DNA of 64,000 nucleotides from assembly GCA_037127255.1 (NCBI GenBank), contig JBANSL010000010.1, positions 29,158,620-29,222,619 on the forward strand. The letters are read 5' to 3'. This document shows positions 34,903 through 47,932 of the stretch, piece by piece. The translations under genes and the position numbers were made by a program. The notes under the pieces are model-generated. The model ran no database searches. It saw only the letters and a list, made by a program, of their open reading frames with translations, and was not told the DNA's origin. The DNA is from Persicaria tinctoria. Taxonomy: Eukaryota; Streptophyta; Magnoliopsida; Caryophyllales; Polygonaceae. The number at the start of each line of letters is the position of its first letter. Position 1 is the first letter of the stretch.

Positions 34903-35465
34903 AAGGCCCTAGGGACATTGATGACCATATGTTCGATGATGTCGTTGATGATGATTACCAAAAGTATGAGAGGCTTTTAGTGGAAGCTCAGACTCTACTA
35001 TACCCTAGTAGCACTAAGACTATTCAGGGTGCTATTTTAAATTTAATGAAGATGCAGGTAGTCAATGCGTGGTCAAATAAGAGCATGCATGACATGTGTA
35101 AATACATTAGTAGATTGCTCCATCCTAAACACAAATACCCCGTAGATGGAATGAGGATGGGGAAGCTTTATAAGGACATTGGTTTAGGCTTTTAGAGTAT
35201 TGATGCTTGTGAGAATAATTGTGCATTGTTTCATAACAGTATCCAAATTACAAACTGTGTCCAATATGTCACCCACCTCTTATATGACCACGTATTGAAA
35301 GGTAGAAAGATCCCCAAAAAAGGTCATTCGATACTTTCCCTTGACTCCCGGATTGAAGCGATTGTACATGGAGTCGCATATTGCGAAGCAAATGCGTTGG
35401 CATGGCTAGAGGGAGAAGGATGATGATTAGTTGAAACACCCAACAGATTGGGAGGCATGGTAATA
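34903..35465 (+). pseudogene. CACTA (En/Spm) transposase relic
   Basis: Translates to KYERLLVEAQTLLYP, then NAWSNKSMHDM, then IDACENNCALF, then after a frameshift VIRYFPLTP and RLYMESHIAKQMRWH and finally LKHPTDWEAW. This run of blocks is characteristic of the N-terminal half of plant CACTA TNP2-like transposases. Several stops and frameshifts are present, and the catalytic part is missing. Solo LTR F is inserted at its left end, so upstream pieces should lie before 33157. Confidence 0.85.
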
Positions 35466-35833
35466 GCACACAATTATTTACTGTAATAGGTTGCATTTAG
35501 GTTAGTTTAATGTATATATTGTATAATTTAGTTCGCATTTTGCATTTCCACTCGCTATCCTAGTGGAGTCAGAATCTACATGTTTTTATTAATTATTTCA
35601 GATAAATGTGGATCCGAGGAGGAGACATGGATTGGTAATGCATTGATTAATAAAGTCAAGTTTATATAAGGAGCTTAATAAATATCTAAAGAGGTCATGA
35701 AAAGAAGAAGAGGGCATAACCGAAAAACAAGTTAGTAGATGTTTTCGCCCGACAAGCTAAACTTGTTTCAAAATTTCTATAGGCCTCGTTTGTCTGATTG
35801 ATTATTATAAGTATGTATTTGAAAACTCTTTCC
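35466..35833. other. No gene recognised
   Basis: AT-rich sequence between the CACTA relic and element B1. Nothing supported. Confidence 0.4.
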
Positions 35834-35838
35834 GAGGG

Positions 35839-37644
35839 TGTGGTGAGCCTAATTTTCCATGTTTTATACTTACTTTTATATCAATTTCTGCATGCATTTC
35901 ATACATTCGGGCTAGATTAATACAGAATCTATGTAGTTTACGCTTATTTGCCAAATTATGGAGTCTACACTAGTTTCTGTTTAATTTCGTAGAAATCGAG
36001 GCAATTTACAGCAATTCAGAGGAAGGAGGAAAATCTCGAAGTCAACTACAGAAAGTCCAAGGTCAAGGAGTAGCGGAACCATGACAAATCGAGCAAAGAA
36101 CAAGGAAAATCGACTCGACACAACCTGGTCGATATCGACCAACCTTGGTCGAAATCGAGTTAAGTAGGTCGATTTTCACCAAGAGCCCAGGATCGAGTGA
36201 TGAAGAAGAGAACTGGTCGATATCGACCAGAGTGGTCGATATCGAGTGAAGCAAACCGAGCCAGTATGCCAGAAATCGACCAGATGCTGGAGAAGGAAAA
36301 AGACAGGTCGATATCGACCACCTTGGTCGATATCGAGTCAACTTTGGTTGAAAATTCTCCTGGAGCTGAGATCGAGTACCAGAAGACGGAGCTGAGAAGA
36401 TAGGTCAATATCAACCAGAATGGGTCGATATCGACCGGTATACAGAGGCCGAAATCGAGCTGAATCCGAGTCCGAGTGCTGAGCTGGCTTTCTTCCACAT
36501 GAAGCAAGAGATATTCTATCAACTCAAGAGGAGATTTATCAAGTTCTATAAAGATGGAAGAAGGATTTATCTACATTAGATATAGTTTCCTTATTGATTT
36601 ATTTCTTTTATTTCAATAATTTAATCTTTAAGTATTAGATAGATAGATTTAGATAGAGATATAGTTGTTCTTTCCTAATTTCCTAGCAAATGAACACTAT
36701 AAATAAAGCCTTATGGGCTGAGTTTTATTCATTCAATTTTAGTTACAATTAGTTACAGAGAGAGAGAGAAAGAGAGAGCTTGTGGCGAGAGAAGGTGAAG
36801 AGTTGAGAGACGATTTGGCTTGGATTGGTTGTAAACTTTCCTTTATTTTATTAATGCAATTTAGTTCCCTTTTATTATTGATGTTTTTCTTGATGATGAA
36901 GAGCGAGTAGTCACCCAACTTCTAGGGTCGGGGTGAGCCCGACGGTAGCCATGTGAGGTGATGCGAAAAGGTACAATCTTTTGATGCAATTCGTCTTCTA
37001 TCCCTACGAGCATGATTCTTTTGCGAAAGTTGAAGGTGATCCTTGTTTGTGTTATTGAAGCGAAAGTGATCTTAATACAACTTGGATTAATTATGTGAAA
37101 AAGGGTTAGAAACAATTAGGGTTTATGCGAAAGTCTCTATATTCCTATTTGTTAATAACGAAAGTTATTTGATGAAAATCATTATCTTTTATGCCTTTAT
37201 GTGTTATTTTACATGGTTATCGTTGTGGTGTTGAAACCCTGATCTTGGAAGTCTTTATTTTATTGATTTATTTCATAAAGTTGCGAGTTTTAAGGTTCTG
37301 TCTTTGGTCGATATTGAGTTTCTGTGGGTCGAGATTTGAGGTCGATATTGAGTCATTAGGTCAATATCGACCAAGTTTTTGTTTCTGTTCTGTTTCTGCT
37401 TTTCTCAGTGCTTTCTGTTTTCTGTTGACGTAGTCGTCGATATCGACTGGTAAGGTCGATATTGAGTGCTCTTCTGGTCGAAATTTACTGAGTTTGGAAC
37501 TGAAAAGGCGGGTGCTGACACGCTTCCTCGTGGATCGATCCTGACTACCTTCTACTACAACGGGAGGAAGTCTTGTAATTAATTTGCGGAGATCAGGAAG
37601 TCGAATTTGGAATCTATATTTCATACTTGATTTTCCTCCTAACA
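35839..37644 (+). repeat. Element B1 5' LTR (1806 bp)
   Basis: Begins TGTGGTGAGCC and ends CCTCCTAACA. TATAAAT is at 36698-36704. Motifs, mainly TCGATATCGA, cluster at about 36125-36445 (U3) and 37305-37480 (near the PBS). The segment after TATA (about 36890-36960, with GAGCGAGTAGTCACCCA) is conserved in every LTR of the group in this window. Confidence 0.92.
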
Positions 37645-37648
37645 AATT

Positions 37649-37666
37649 TGGCGGCGTTGCCATGGA
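37649..37666 (+). other. Primer-binding site of B1, mutated
   Basis: TGGCGGCGTTGCCATGGA differs at three positions from the perfect tRNA-Asp complement seen in E. Confidence 0.8.
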
Positions 37667-37770
37667 AGCCATCAATCGCGCCCTTTTTAGTTCTTTTTCT
37701 TTTCTTTATATTTGTTTGTGCTTTTTAGTTTCTTTTTAGTTGTTTCTTTTTGTTGTTACTTTTCAGGTGT

Positions 37771-38959
37771 ATGCGAAGAACTGATCGCACACCCATAAAC
37801 CCTATTCTCGAGCCTGAGCGATTTTTCCATCTTCAGCAAAGGCTAAGGAAGAGACTCATGGAAACACATCCCAATGACGAGAAAGTGGTCCCGCTCACAC
37901 TAGCACAGGAGCTTGAGCAACTCCGACAACAGATTGAGGCATTCACCACCAGAGAAGCAGCACACACCCAACGAGAGGCGGAATATGCACAGAACCAGCA
38001 GCGGTGGGAGGCAAGGGTAAATCGCGAGATCAACGCAAGAAGGGAACTTTAGGAGCAGATTGGGAATATCCTAGCCAACGCAAAGGAGTATCTGCATTCT
38101 ACTCTGGAAGTTCCAGAATCACCGATCGTTCCTCCCGCTATTAATTTTGAAATTCGTCCTTTTTTTATTACTGAAATTAGAAGGAGTCAATTTAGGGGAA
38201 GAATCAATGAATGTACTTTAGAGCATATCACCACTTTTATAGACTTATGCGAAGCTATAGCTGATGGTGCTAATCTGGAATACTTAAAACTAAAGGCTTT
38301 TCGTTGGTCCCTTGCAGGAATAGCACAACAGTGGCTGGAAGGATTGCCTGCATGGTTAATTCGCACTTCGAACGAACTACAGGACCTGTTCCTCAACAAG
38401 TTCTTTCCTCCTACAAAGACAGCTGCCCTCAGACAACAAATCACGGCTTTCAGACAGAAGCAAGGGGAACCATGAGCACAAGTCTGGGAGCGCTACAAGA
38501 GGCTTCTGAAATCCTGTCCTACGCATGGACAACCACCCTACGTCATTCAAGAGATCATCTTCAACTGCCTGGATGCACCTACTAAAGACCGGATCAACAA
38601 CTACACAGCCTATGGGTATCTCGGATACACTCTGCGCCGCGCATGGTAGGTGTTTGAGATACTGGCCAACTACGACAACACATATGGGACTTCTGCGGCC
38701 ACTTCTGACGAAAGGTATGAAAGGCCTGCCCCATCTATGCCGTTGTATGTGCCACCCAAGGAAGTTGATCCAAACGTCAGGGACCAGTTCCACAACGATC
38801 AGGTACGCCGTCTCACCAAACAGGTAAAATTCCTCTCTAAAGATAAACCTTGTTTGGAATGCAGGTCTGTGAGGCACAACACTACTGCGTGCCCACACGT
38901 CGATCAAGTACATCAAAGAGAGACCCACGAGGAGGTAAGGTATGCGGGGGGACACTACT
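37771..38959 (+). pseudogene. Element B1 gag, first part
   Basis: Starts MRRTDRTP at 37771, then a coiled coil (AQELEQLRQQIEAF region), the Gag domain (FEIRPFFITEIRRSQF to about NNYTAYGYLG) and a knuckle with one changed residue (CLECRSVRHNTTAC). In-frame stops occur near 38050, 38473 and 38647. Interrupted at 38959 by B2; continuation at 47676. Confidence 0.88.
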
Positions 38960-40820
38960 TGTTAGGAGGAAAATCAAGTATATATGAAATATAAATCTCA
39001 AATTCGACTCCCTGATCTCCACAAATTAATTACAAGACTTCCTCCCGCTGTAGTAGAAGGTAGTCAGGATCGATCCACGAGGAAGCGTGTCAGCGCCAGC
39101 CTTTTCAGTTCTAAAACTCAGCAGAAAATCAACCAGACAAACAACAAACACAGAGAAAAGCATAAATAACAGAGAAAAGCAGCAATTTGGTCGATATCGA
39201 CCTCAGTAACTCGATATCGAGTAGAAATATCGACCCACATAACTCAATTTTGACTCAAAACAGAAACAGAACGCAAAGGCAGAAACTAAGTCGATATCGA
39301 CTTAGGCACACTCGATATCGAGTAGGAAAATCGACCAACACTGCTCGAAATCGACTGGAACAGAAATTTAAAATCCGGAATTTTGTGATATAAATCAATA
39401 AAATAAAAGACTTCCAAGATCAGGGTTTCAACACCACAACGATAACCATTCAAAATAACACATAAAGGCATAAAAGATCATTCTTTTCATCAAATAACTT
39501 TCGTTATTAACAAGTAGGAAGATATAGGGTTTGGCATAAACCCTAATTGTTACTAACCATTTTTCACATAATTAATCCAAGTTGTATTAAGATCACTTTC
39601 GCTTCAATAACACAAACAAGGATCACCTTCAACTTTCACAAAAGAATCATGCTCATAGGGATAGAAGACGAATTGCATCAAAAGCTTGTACCTTTACCGC
39701 ATCACCTTACATGGCCACCGTCAGGCTCACCCCGACCCTAGAAGTTGGGTGACTACTCGCTCTTCATCGTAAATAAACTCATCGAAGATTTCAAGAAAAT
39801 AAATTGCATTAAATAAACTAAAAGAAAGCTTACAACCAATCGAAGCCAAATCCTGCTCTCGCCTTCTCCAACCTCAATCGGATCCAACTCTCTCTCTCTA
39901 CTCTCTTTATTAACTAATTGTCTCTGAAATTGAATGAATAAAATACAGCCCCTAAGGCCTTATTTATAGGCTTCATTCCAAGCTAATCTAGGAAAGAAAC
40001 ACCTATCTATATCTATATCTATATATCTAAATACTTAAGATAAAAACTTGGAAATAAAGGAAATAAATATCTAAAGGAATTATATCTAAAGTAGATAAAT
40101 ATCTCTTCCAACTTGATAGAACTTGATAGAATTTGATCTTGTGGATATCTCCATTGGACTTTGGATAGAACTTTGATTAGAACTCGGACTAGCTCGAAAT
40201 CGGCCACTGTTGGTCAAGTCGATATCGACTAGGACAACTCTATATCGACCTGTGTTTCCTCAACTTCAGCTTCTTGACTCGATCTCGGCCTCCAGGAGAC
40301 AAATCGACTCGATTCAACTCGATATCGACTTAGGTAGGTCGATATCGACCTTCACTTTTCCTTCAAAGCTTCTCGGGTCGATTCCTGGTCTTCAGCTCGA
40401 TATGTGGTCACTCGATATCGACTTAGGTATAGTCGATATCGACCTCTTGTGTTCTTCCATAGTCGATTCTGGTTAACTCTAGTGCATATCGACTGGATAA
40501 CTCGATATCGAAAAGCCTAGGTCGACATCGACCAGTGTGTGTCGACTCGGTTTTCTCGTTTCCAGCTCGATTTGTCCTGGTTCCGCTACTCCTTGACCTC
40601 GGACTTTCTGTAGTTAACTTCGAGCTTTTCCTCCTTTCTCTGAACTGTTGTAAATTGCCTCGATTTTTGCGAAATTAAACAGAAACTGGTGTAGACTCCA
40701 TAATTTGGCAAATAAACATAAACTACATAGATTCTATATTATTCTAGCCCAAATGCATGAAATGTATGCAAAAAACGATATAAAAGTAAGTATAAAACAT
40801 GGCGAATTAGGCTCACAACA
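38960..40820 (-). repeat. Element B2 3' LTR (1861 bp)
   Basis: Plus-strand TGTTAGGAGG to GGCTCACAACA. Minus-strand TATAAAT at 39962-39968. TCGATATCGA-type motif clusters lie at about 39188-39360 and 40218-40545. Confidence 0.94.
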
Positions 40821-42365
40821 AACACCCCATACTTAAGCTTGCTTGTCCTCCAGCAATACGTTTAATTGTCATATAGGGGAAGAAATCAAACTCTCAACAT
40901 ATTAGATTCATTCTCATATGTCCCTGCAATCAATTACCATTCTCGAAAAGGTACTTGTGTCATAAATCCATGCATGTGCAATAAAAAGCAACATCTACTC
41001 ACAAAAGGAGGGTTAAGCAAAAACATTACATATGTGACAAAGCATTAATAATCAAGAGGACTTTAATTTAAGCTCAATAAGGAGTAGATTGGTAAAAGGC
41101 TAAAGGTGGGATATATTTGGCAATGTGATGCTAATGATCCGGGGAAATGGAGTACTTTCCAAATTGAATTTCCGCATTCCTTCTTCTTTTGATTTCTCAC
41201 CTTTTACTCATCCGCTCGTTGTTTTTTTCAATATTATGTTTTTACCCCTCTAACCTCATCACTGCCTTCTCGCGAGTCGCAAACATGGGTGTCATGAATG
41301 GCTCCGGATACTTAGTGCTTTGGACTCCTCACCTTGTGTCCCATCCTGTGGAATTATTATCTCAACGCAGGCAGGGTCGATCTACCTTTATCTCTTGAGG
41401 TGATCGGATTTTCTTTCACTCATTAAATTTTCCATATATTTAAACATTCCTGCCATACTCCAAATAATGATATATAACAACACAACAACCATATAATAAT
41501 CTCCATAATGTAGCTATCATTCTCAACATAATCCCCGGATAAGGAAATAAGGTAAAGAATGGACATATTTAGATCATGTGGAGCAATAATGATATAATAA
41601 TGATATGTAAGGCTTGTAATATGGCTTTTTGTGATGCATAAGCATAGGTATGGCTAGGATATCAAAATATGAGCAATATATGGAAAGTATAAAGTCCTCC
41701 ATCCTCTTATTGTGCAACATGTCAAAAGCAATATCAAATTTTACCTCCTTTCATGGTTTTCAAGAAAAATAATGCACTTCATTGTGACTTCGCTTTACTA
41801 GGAAATTTCATGCTATATCTTTAATGAATCCAATTTTGCATCGTCGAGTTCAATTAAAGCTTCCATGACACTTATCAAAAAATTTCAATGGGGTCATTTT
41901 TATAAACTTTTGGAAAACATGCATGTAAGCTCATAAATCAATAATGAATTCCAAAATAGCCATGTATAAGCAATTCAAGAGATAAACTTTAAATATGCAC
42001 ACAAGATGTTAAATATGTCAAATATGCACAAATAATGTCAAATAAATTAAATATGCACAAAGTAAGCCATTCCCCCACCCCATACTTAAACAATAAAGTG
42101 TCCTCACTGTATAAAAACAAGGGTAAAGAAAGAAACTCACTAGACAGGTGTGCTGAACGTCAGAATCAAGTGCAATGTTGTTGTAGAACTGGTCCGATTT
42201 CGACTGCTTCTATCCTCCATGGACCTGAAAAATTTAGAAGAGAAATACCCACAATAGAAAATAATGTCCAAAAAACAAAAGCAACAATGTCCAAAAATCC
42301 AAAAACTAAATGTATATTTACAAGCTCTAGACTTTACAGTTGCTAGGCCGACTTCTTCTTTGAGC
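40821..42365 (-). other. Element B2 3' non-coding region with polypurine tract
   Basis: Begins with the polypurine tract (40821-40834) and a diverged form of the TTGCTTG hairpin at 40839-40856. A conserved module with AACATGGGTGTCATGAATGG lies at 41261-41320. No supported gene. Confidence 0.7.
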
Positions 42366-45300
42366 TCAAGGTGGCATCTGCAGGGCCCATGTAGCTTGGG
42401 CTTCAAACAGGACTCCATTCTTGTCCATCAGCTGTAACCCTCCTGAATGGATCTTGTTCACCGTGAAAGGGCCCATCTTCTTTTTCTTGAACTTGTTAGG
42501 GAACCAATGATCCTTTGATTTGGAAACATAGAGTTTCTCTCCAACTTCATACTCCTTGGGCTCATCATTGGAAACATTGCATAAGCGCACATACCAAGGC
42601 AAACCTCTCCCATGTATAGATAAATCATTAATGGAAATAGGAGAAGAAAGATCCATACCTTGGCTTACCTTCGCAGAATCGGACTCCGGGACCTCCTGAG
42701 GATCTGGTCGATATCGAGTAGGGTCACTCGATATCGAGTGCTGCTGCTCCGGTGGGATTCCAGTCGATATTGAGGAAGAAGAGTCAATATGGTCTGGTCG
42801 ATATCGACCAGGGTTGGTCGATATCGAGTCACCTGGCTCGATATCGGATGGCTTTGGCTCAACAGGTGGATTCGAGTCGACTTGGGCAGGTCGATATCGA
42901 GTAATGTCACTCGATATTGAGTAGTGCTGGTCGACTTTCCTCTGCTCGATTTCTGGGGGAGCTGTCTCGACATGGGGTGGTCGATATTGGGCTGTGGTGG
43001 TCGATATCGACCTGTTCTGTGGGCTCGTCGATTTTTCCTGGTCGATTTCGACCCCATACTTAAAACCTGGCAAAGCATCCGAAAAATAGTTAGTCCATAA
43101 CGACGTACATTGGTCTGTGTCGAGTGGATTCTCTACTTCTTTGGTCAGGATGGTCATGATCTCCTCCACCTGGGCCTCCATATCCCTCTTTTCTAGCTCT
43201 TCGGGGGTCATATTTATTACCTTAGGCTCGCCGCAAGTGATGTAACCAGCTGATATAGACTTGACCTCTTCCATGGGACCTGTATGCCTTTCAATTTTAT
43301 TAAAGGAATACTCAATTACCTTATCGCTGATGTTGAAAGTGAGCATTCCCTTCCTTACGCTTATGTTGGCATCCACCGTCGCCAAGAAGGGCCTTCCTAG
43401 AATAATTGGACAAGCAAGGTCCTCTGCCATATCAATAAATAAGAAATCAGCAGGGACGAGGAACTTACCTACTTGCACTAGTACATTGTCCACCATGCTT
43501 GTTGGGATGACCACCGTGTTGTTTTCCATATAGAGTTTAACATCCACAGGCTCTAAGGCACCTATCTTAATCTTGGACCAGATTGATAAAGGCATTATAC
43601 TCACACTGGCTCCTAGATCACATAGAGCATTAAATTTATATTGACCAAATCCAATGGTTATAGCAAACTTACATGGATCTGGCCTCTTTTCATGAACGTC
43701 CATCTGGCTGCACTCTTCTGCGATCTCAGCCATTGACCGCTTTTTGCACAGAATCACCTTTAGGAACTTGACATAGGATGGGATCTCATTGAGAGCTTCT
43801 GTGAAAGGTATTGTAACGTTGAGCCTTTGAAACATCTTAATGAAGCGCTGGAACTTCTTCTCTGCTGGATCCTTTGGAGATTTCGTCGGGAAAGGCAGCT
43901 TTTTCTTTGTCGGAGGTGGTGAAATCGAGTGGGGATGGCCGAAATCGACTAGAGGTTGGTCGATATCGAGTGGTGTCTGGTCGATATTGACTGAATCAGC
44001 TGGCCTTAGAATCTGGTGAGGAGTTGGGTCGATATCGAGTAGTGATGGGTCGATATCGACTAGGGACTGGTCGATATCGACTAGGTTGGTCGATATCGAC
44101 TAGTCTCCAATGCCCGTTTCCTCCGCCGTTTGCTCCGGCATTTGCATCTGTCGCCCACTCTTTAGCTTCACGGCAGCCACCTGTCCAGTAGATTTACCTT
44201 TAGGGTTAGGTTTAGAGGTTTCAGGGAGCGTACCTGATTGTCTGGGGACGGATGCTGCCATCTGGCCAATCTGTATGTCAATCGATTTCCTCCATATATC
44301 GATTTCCCCAATCCTAGAGTTGACACCATGCATCTGAGTGTAAATGGAATTGAAGGACTTCTTGGTGTCTGAATGATTCCTCCGCATCTCCTCAATCATA
44401 GTCTGCAGGTCATCCTTCTTACCTTCTTTGTCAGGGTGACTAGGGGCTCTGTAGGGAGCAGGATTCTGATGCTGGGGCTGACGATAGTTGCTCCAGTTCT
44501 GGTTCTGATGTGGCCCTGAGTAATGTCCCCCTGCATACCTTACCTCTTCGTGGGTCTCTCCTTGATGTACTTGATCGACGTGTGGGCACGCAGTAGTATT
44601 GTGCCTCACAGACCCACACTCCAAACAAGGTTTATCTTTAGAGAGGAATTTAACTTGTTTGGTAAGACGACGTACCTAATCGTTGTGGAACTGGTCCCTG
44701 ACGTCTGGATCAACTTTCTTTGATGGCACATACAACAGCATAGATGGGGCAGGCCTTTCATACCTTTCGTCAGAAGCGACCGCAGAAGTCCCATAGGTGT
44801 TGTCGTAATTGGCCAGTGTCTCAAATACCTCCCATGCTTGGCGTGAAGTGTATCCAAGATACTCATAGTTGGTGTAGTTGTTGATCCTATCCTTAGTAGG
44901 CGCATCCAGGCAATTGAAGATGATCTCTTGGATGACGTAGGGCGGCTGTCCATGCGTAGGACAGGATTTCAGAAGCCTATTGTAGCGCTCCCAGACTTGT
45001 GCAAGTGGTTCTCCTTGCTTCTGTCTGAAAGCCGTGATTTGTTATCTGAGGGCAGTTGCCTTTGCAGGAGGAAAGAACTTGTTGAGGAAGAGGTCTTGTA
45101 GCTTGTTCCAAGTGCGAATTGATCGTGCAGGCAATCCTTTCAGTCACTATTGTGCTATTCCTACAAGGGACCAACGAAAAGCCTTTAGTTTTAAGTATTC
45201 CAAACTAGCACCATCAGCTATAGCTTCACATAAGTCTATAAAAGTGGTGACATGATCTAAAGGACATTCATTAATTCTTCCCCTAAATTGACTCCTTCTA

Positions 45301-45698
45301 ATTTTAGTAATAAAAGAAGGACGAATTTCAAAATTAATAGCAGGAAGAACGATCGCTGATTCTGGAACTTCCAGAGTATGATGCAGATACTTCTTTGCGT
45401 TGGCTGGGATATGCCCCATCCTCTCCTCGAGTTCCCTTCTCGCGTTGACCTCGTGATCTACCCTTGCCTCCCACCGCTGCTGGTTCTGTGCATATTCCGC
45501 CTCTCGTCGGGCGTGTTCAGCTTCTCTGGTGGTGAGTGCCTCAATTTGTTGGCGGAGTTGCTCAAGCTCCTATGCAGGTGTGAGCGGGACCGCATTCTCA
45601 TCGTTGATTTGCGACATCCTCCTGAACCTTTGTCGAAGGTGGAAGTATCGCTCTAGTTCTAGAAGCAGGTCTGTAGGCGTGCGATCAATTCTTCGCAT
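42366..45698 (-). pseudogene. Element B2 gag-protease-GPY/F coding region, broken by stops
   Basis: One frame runs from the ATG at 45698 to 42366 without frameshift, but with about six in-frame stops in the gag half (near 45570, 45145, 45045, 44678 and 44099). At least four replace codons that are Gln or Trp in related copies. Domains in order: coiled coil, Gag, knuckle CMECGSVRHNTTAC-like (near 44620), a linker rich in TCGATATCGA (43920-44100), protease with CDLGAS (near 43610) and LGRPFL (near 43395), a second motif linker (42690-43060), and a tail with GPF near 42470. The protease-tail half (43835-42366, 489 codons) is still open. Confidence 0.92.
42690..43060. repeat. TCGATATCGA motif array inside the B2 coding linker
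   Basis: About ten copies of TCGATATCGA or one-base variants in 370 bp. In the coding frame they read as alternating SIS, RYR and DID-type tripeptides depending on phase. Confidence 0.9.
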
Positions 45699-45797
45699 GC
45701 ACCTGAGAAACAAAATAGATATAAACAAGTAAAAAGGAACTAAAAAGTAAAAACAAATATAAGAAAAATAGAACTAAAAAGGGCGCGATTGATGGCT

Positions 45798-45815
45798 TCC
45801 CCGGCAACGGCGCAA
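45798..45815 (-). other. Primer-binding site of B2
   Basis: Plus strand TCCCCGGCAACGGCGCAA, one mismatch to the tRNA-Asp 3' end. Confidence 0.88.
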
Positions 45816-45820
45816 AATTT

Positions 45821-47675
45821 TGTTAGAAGGAAAATCAAGTATGAAATATAAATCTCAAATTCGACTCCCTGATCTCTGCAAATTAATTACAAGACTTTTT
45901 CCCGCTGTAGTAGAAGATAGTCAAGATCGATCCACGAGGAAGCGTGTCAGCGCCCGCCTTTTCAGTTCTAAAACTCAACAGAAAATCAACCAGACAAACA
46001 GCAAACACAGAGAAAAGCATAAATAACAGAGAAAAGCAGCAATTTGTCGATATCGAACTCAGTAACTCGATATCGAGTAGAAATATCGACCCACATAACT
46101 CAATTTTGACTCAAAACAGAAACAGAACCCAAAGGCAGAAACTCAGTCAATATCGACTCAGGCACACTCGATATCGAGTAGGAAAATCGACCAACAGTGC
46201 TCGAAATCGACTGGAACAGAAATTTAAAATCCGGAATTTTGTGAAATAAATCAATAAAATAAAAGACTTCCAAGATCAGGGTTTCAACATCACAACGATA
46301 ACCATGCAAAATAACACATAAAGGCATAAAAGATCATGCTTTTCATCAAATAACTTTCGTTATTAACAAGTAGGAAGATAGAGGGTTTCTCATAAACCCT
46401 AACTGTTACTAACTCTTTTTCACATAATTAATCCAAGTTGTATTAAGATCACTTTTGCTTCAATAACACAAACAAGGATCACCTTCAACTTTTGCAAAAG
46501 AATCATGCCCATAGGGATAGAAGACGAATTGTATCAAAAGCTTGTACCTTTACCGCATCACCTTACATGGCCACCATCAGGCTCACCCCGACCCTAGAAG
46601 TTGGGTGACTACTCGCTCTTCATCATAATTAAACTCATCAAAGATTTCAAGAAAATAAATTGCATTAAATAAACTAAAAGAAAGCTTAAAACCAATCGAA
46701 GCCAAATCCCGCTCTCGCCTTCTCCAACCTCAATCGGCTCCAACTCTCTCTCTACTCTCTTTATGTAACTAATTGTCTCTGAAATTGAATGAATAAATTA
46801 CAACCCCTAAGGCCTTATTTATAGGCTTCATTCCAAGCTAATCTAGGAAATAAACACCTATCTATATCTATATCTATCTATCTAAATACTTAAGATAAAA
46901 ACTTGGAAATAAAGAAAATAAATCTCTAAAGGAATTATATATAAAGTAGATAAAAATCTCTTCCAACTTGATAGAACTTGATAGAATTGGATCTTGTGGA
47001 TATCTTCATTGGACTTTGGATAGAACTTTGATCAGAACTCGGACTAGCTCGAAATCGGCCACTGTTGGTCAAGTCGATATCGACTAGGACAACTCCATAT
47101 CGACCTGTGTTTCCTCAGCTTCAGCTTCTTGACTCGATCTCGGCCTCCAGGAGACAAATCGACTCGATTCAACTCGATATCGACTTAGGTAGGTCGATAT
47201 CGACCTTCACTTTTCCTTCACAGCTTCTCGGGTCGATTCCTGGTCTTCAGCTCGATATGTGGTCACTCGATATCGACTTAGGTATAGTCGATATCGACCT
47301 CTTGTGTTCTTCCTTAGTCGATTCTGGTCAACTCTGGTAAATATCGACTGGACAACTCGATATCGACAAGCCTAGGTCGATATCGACCAGTGTGTGTCGG
47401 CTCGGTTTTCTCGTTTCCAGCTCGATTTGTCCTGGTTCCGCTGCTCCTTGACCTCGGACTTTCTGTAGTTAACTTCGAGCTTTTCCTCCTTTCTCTGAAG
47501 TGCTGTAAATTGCCTCGATTTTTGCGAAATTAAACAGAAACTGGTGTAGACTCCATAATTTGGCAACTAAACATATACTAAATAGATTCTGTATTATTCT
47601 ATCCCAAATGCATGAAATGTATGCAGAAAACGATATAAAAGTAAGTATAAAACATGGCGAATTAGGCTCACAACA
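45821..47675 (-). repeat. Element B2 5' LTR (1855 bp)
   Basis: Pairs with 38960-40820 with scattered substitutions and small indels. Minus-strand TATAAAT at 46817-46823. The outer end CACAACA is followed by target duplication CTACT. Confidence 0.95.
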
Positions 47676-47932
47676 CTACTCAGGGCCACATCAGAACCAG
47701 AACTGGAGTTACTATCACCAACCCCATCATCATAATCCCCCTCCCTACAGAGCTCCTGGTCACCCTGATAGAGAAGGTAAGAAGGATGAACTACAGACCA
47801 TTCTTGAGGAGATGCAGAGGAATCATTCAGACACCAACCAGTCTATCAATTCCATCTACACTCAGATGCATGGTGTCAACTCTAGGCTTGGGGAAATCGA
47901 TTGACACACAGATTGGCCAGCTGGCAACATCC
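47676..47932 (+). pseudogene. Element B1 gag, continuation after B2
   Basis: Resumes with the reading HYSGPHQNQNW and continues through YRAPGHPDREGKKDEL and SIYTQMHGVNSRLGEID, which matches element E residues about 395-450. A small deletion near 47900 removes the IWRKS segment and shifts the frame. Similarity stops near 47932. Confidence 0.85.

Larger units (their letters stand above)
38960..47675 (-). mobile_element. Element B2: complete Athila-like gag-protease element
   Basis: LTRs 38960-40820 and 45821-47675, primer-binding site 45798-45815, polypurine tract 40821-40834, and a perfect 5-bp target duplication CTACT (38955-38959 and 47676-47680). Total 8716 bp. It inserted into gag of B1, opposite in direction. 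The one coding region has the same gag-protease-GPY/F layout as E but is broken by stops. Confidence 0.96.
35839..47932 (+). mobile_element. Element B1: Athila-like element, 3' truncated, interrupted by B2
   Basis: A 5' LTR (35839-37644), degenerate primer-binding site and gag are present. Gag is interrupted at 38959 by element B2 and resumes at 47676 with the 5-bp duplication CTACT. Homology then ends near 47932, and there is no protease, 3' non-coding region or 3' LTR. Only the 5' half of the element survives. Confidence 0.9.
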
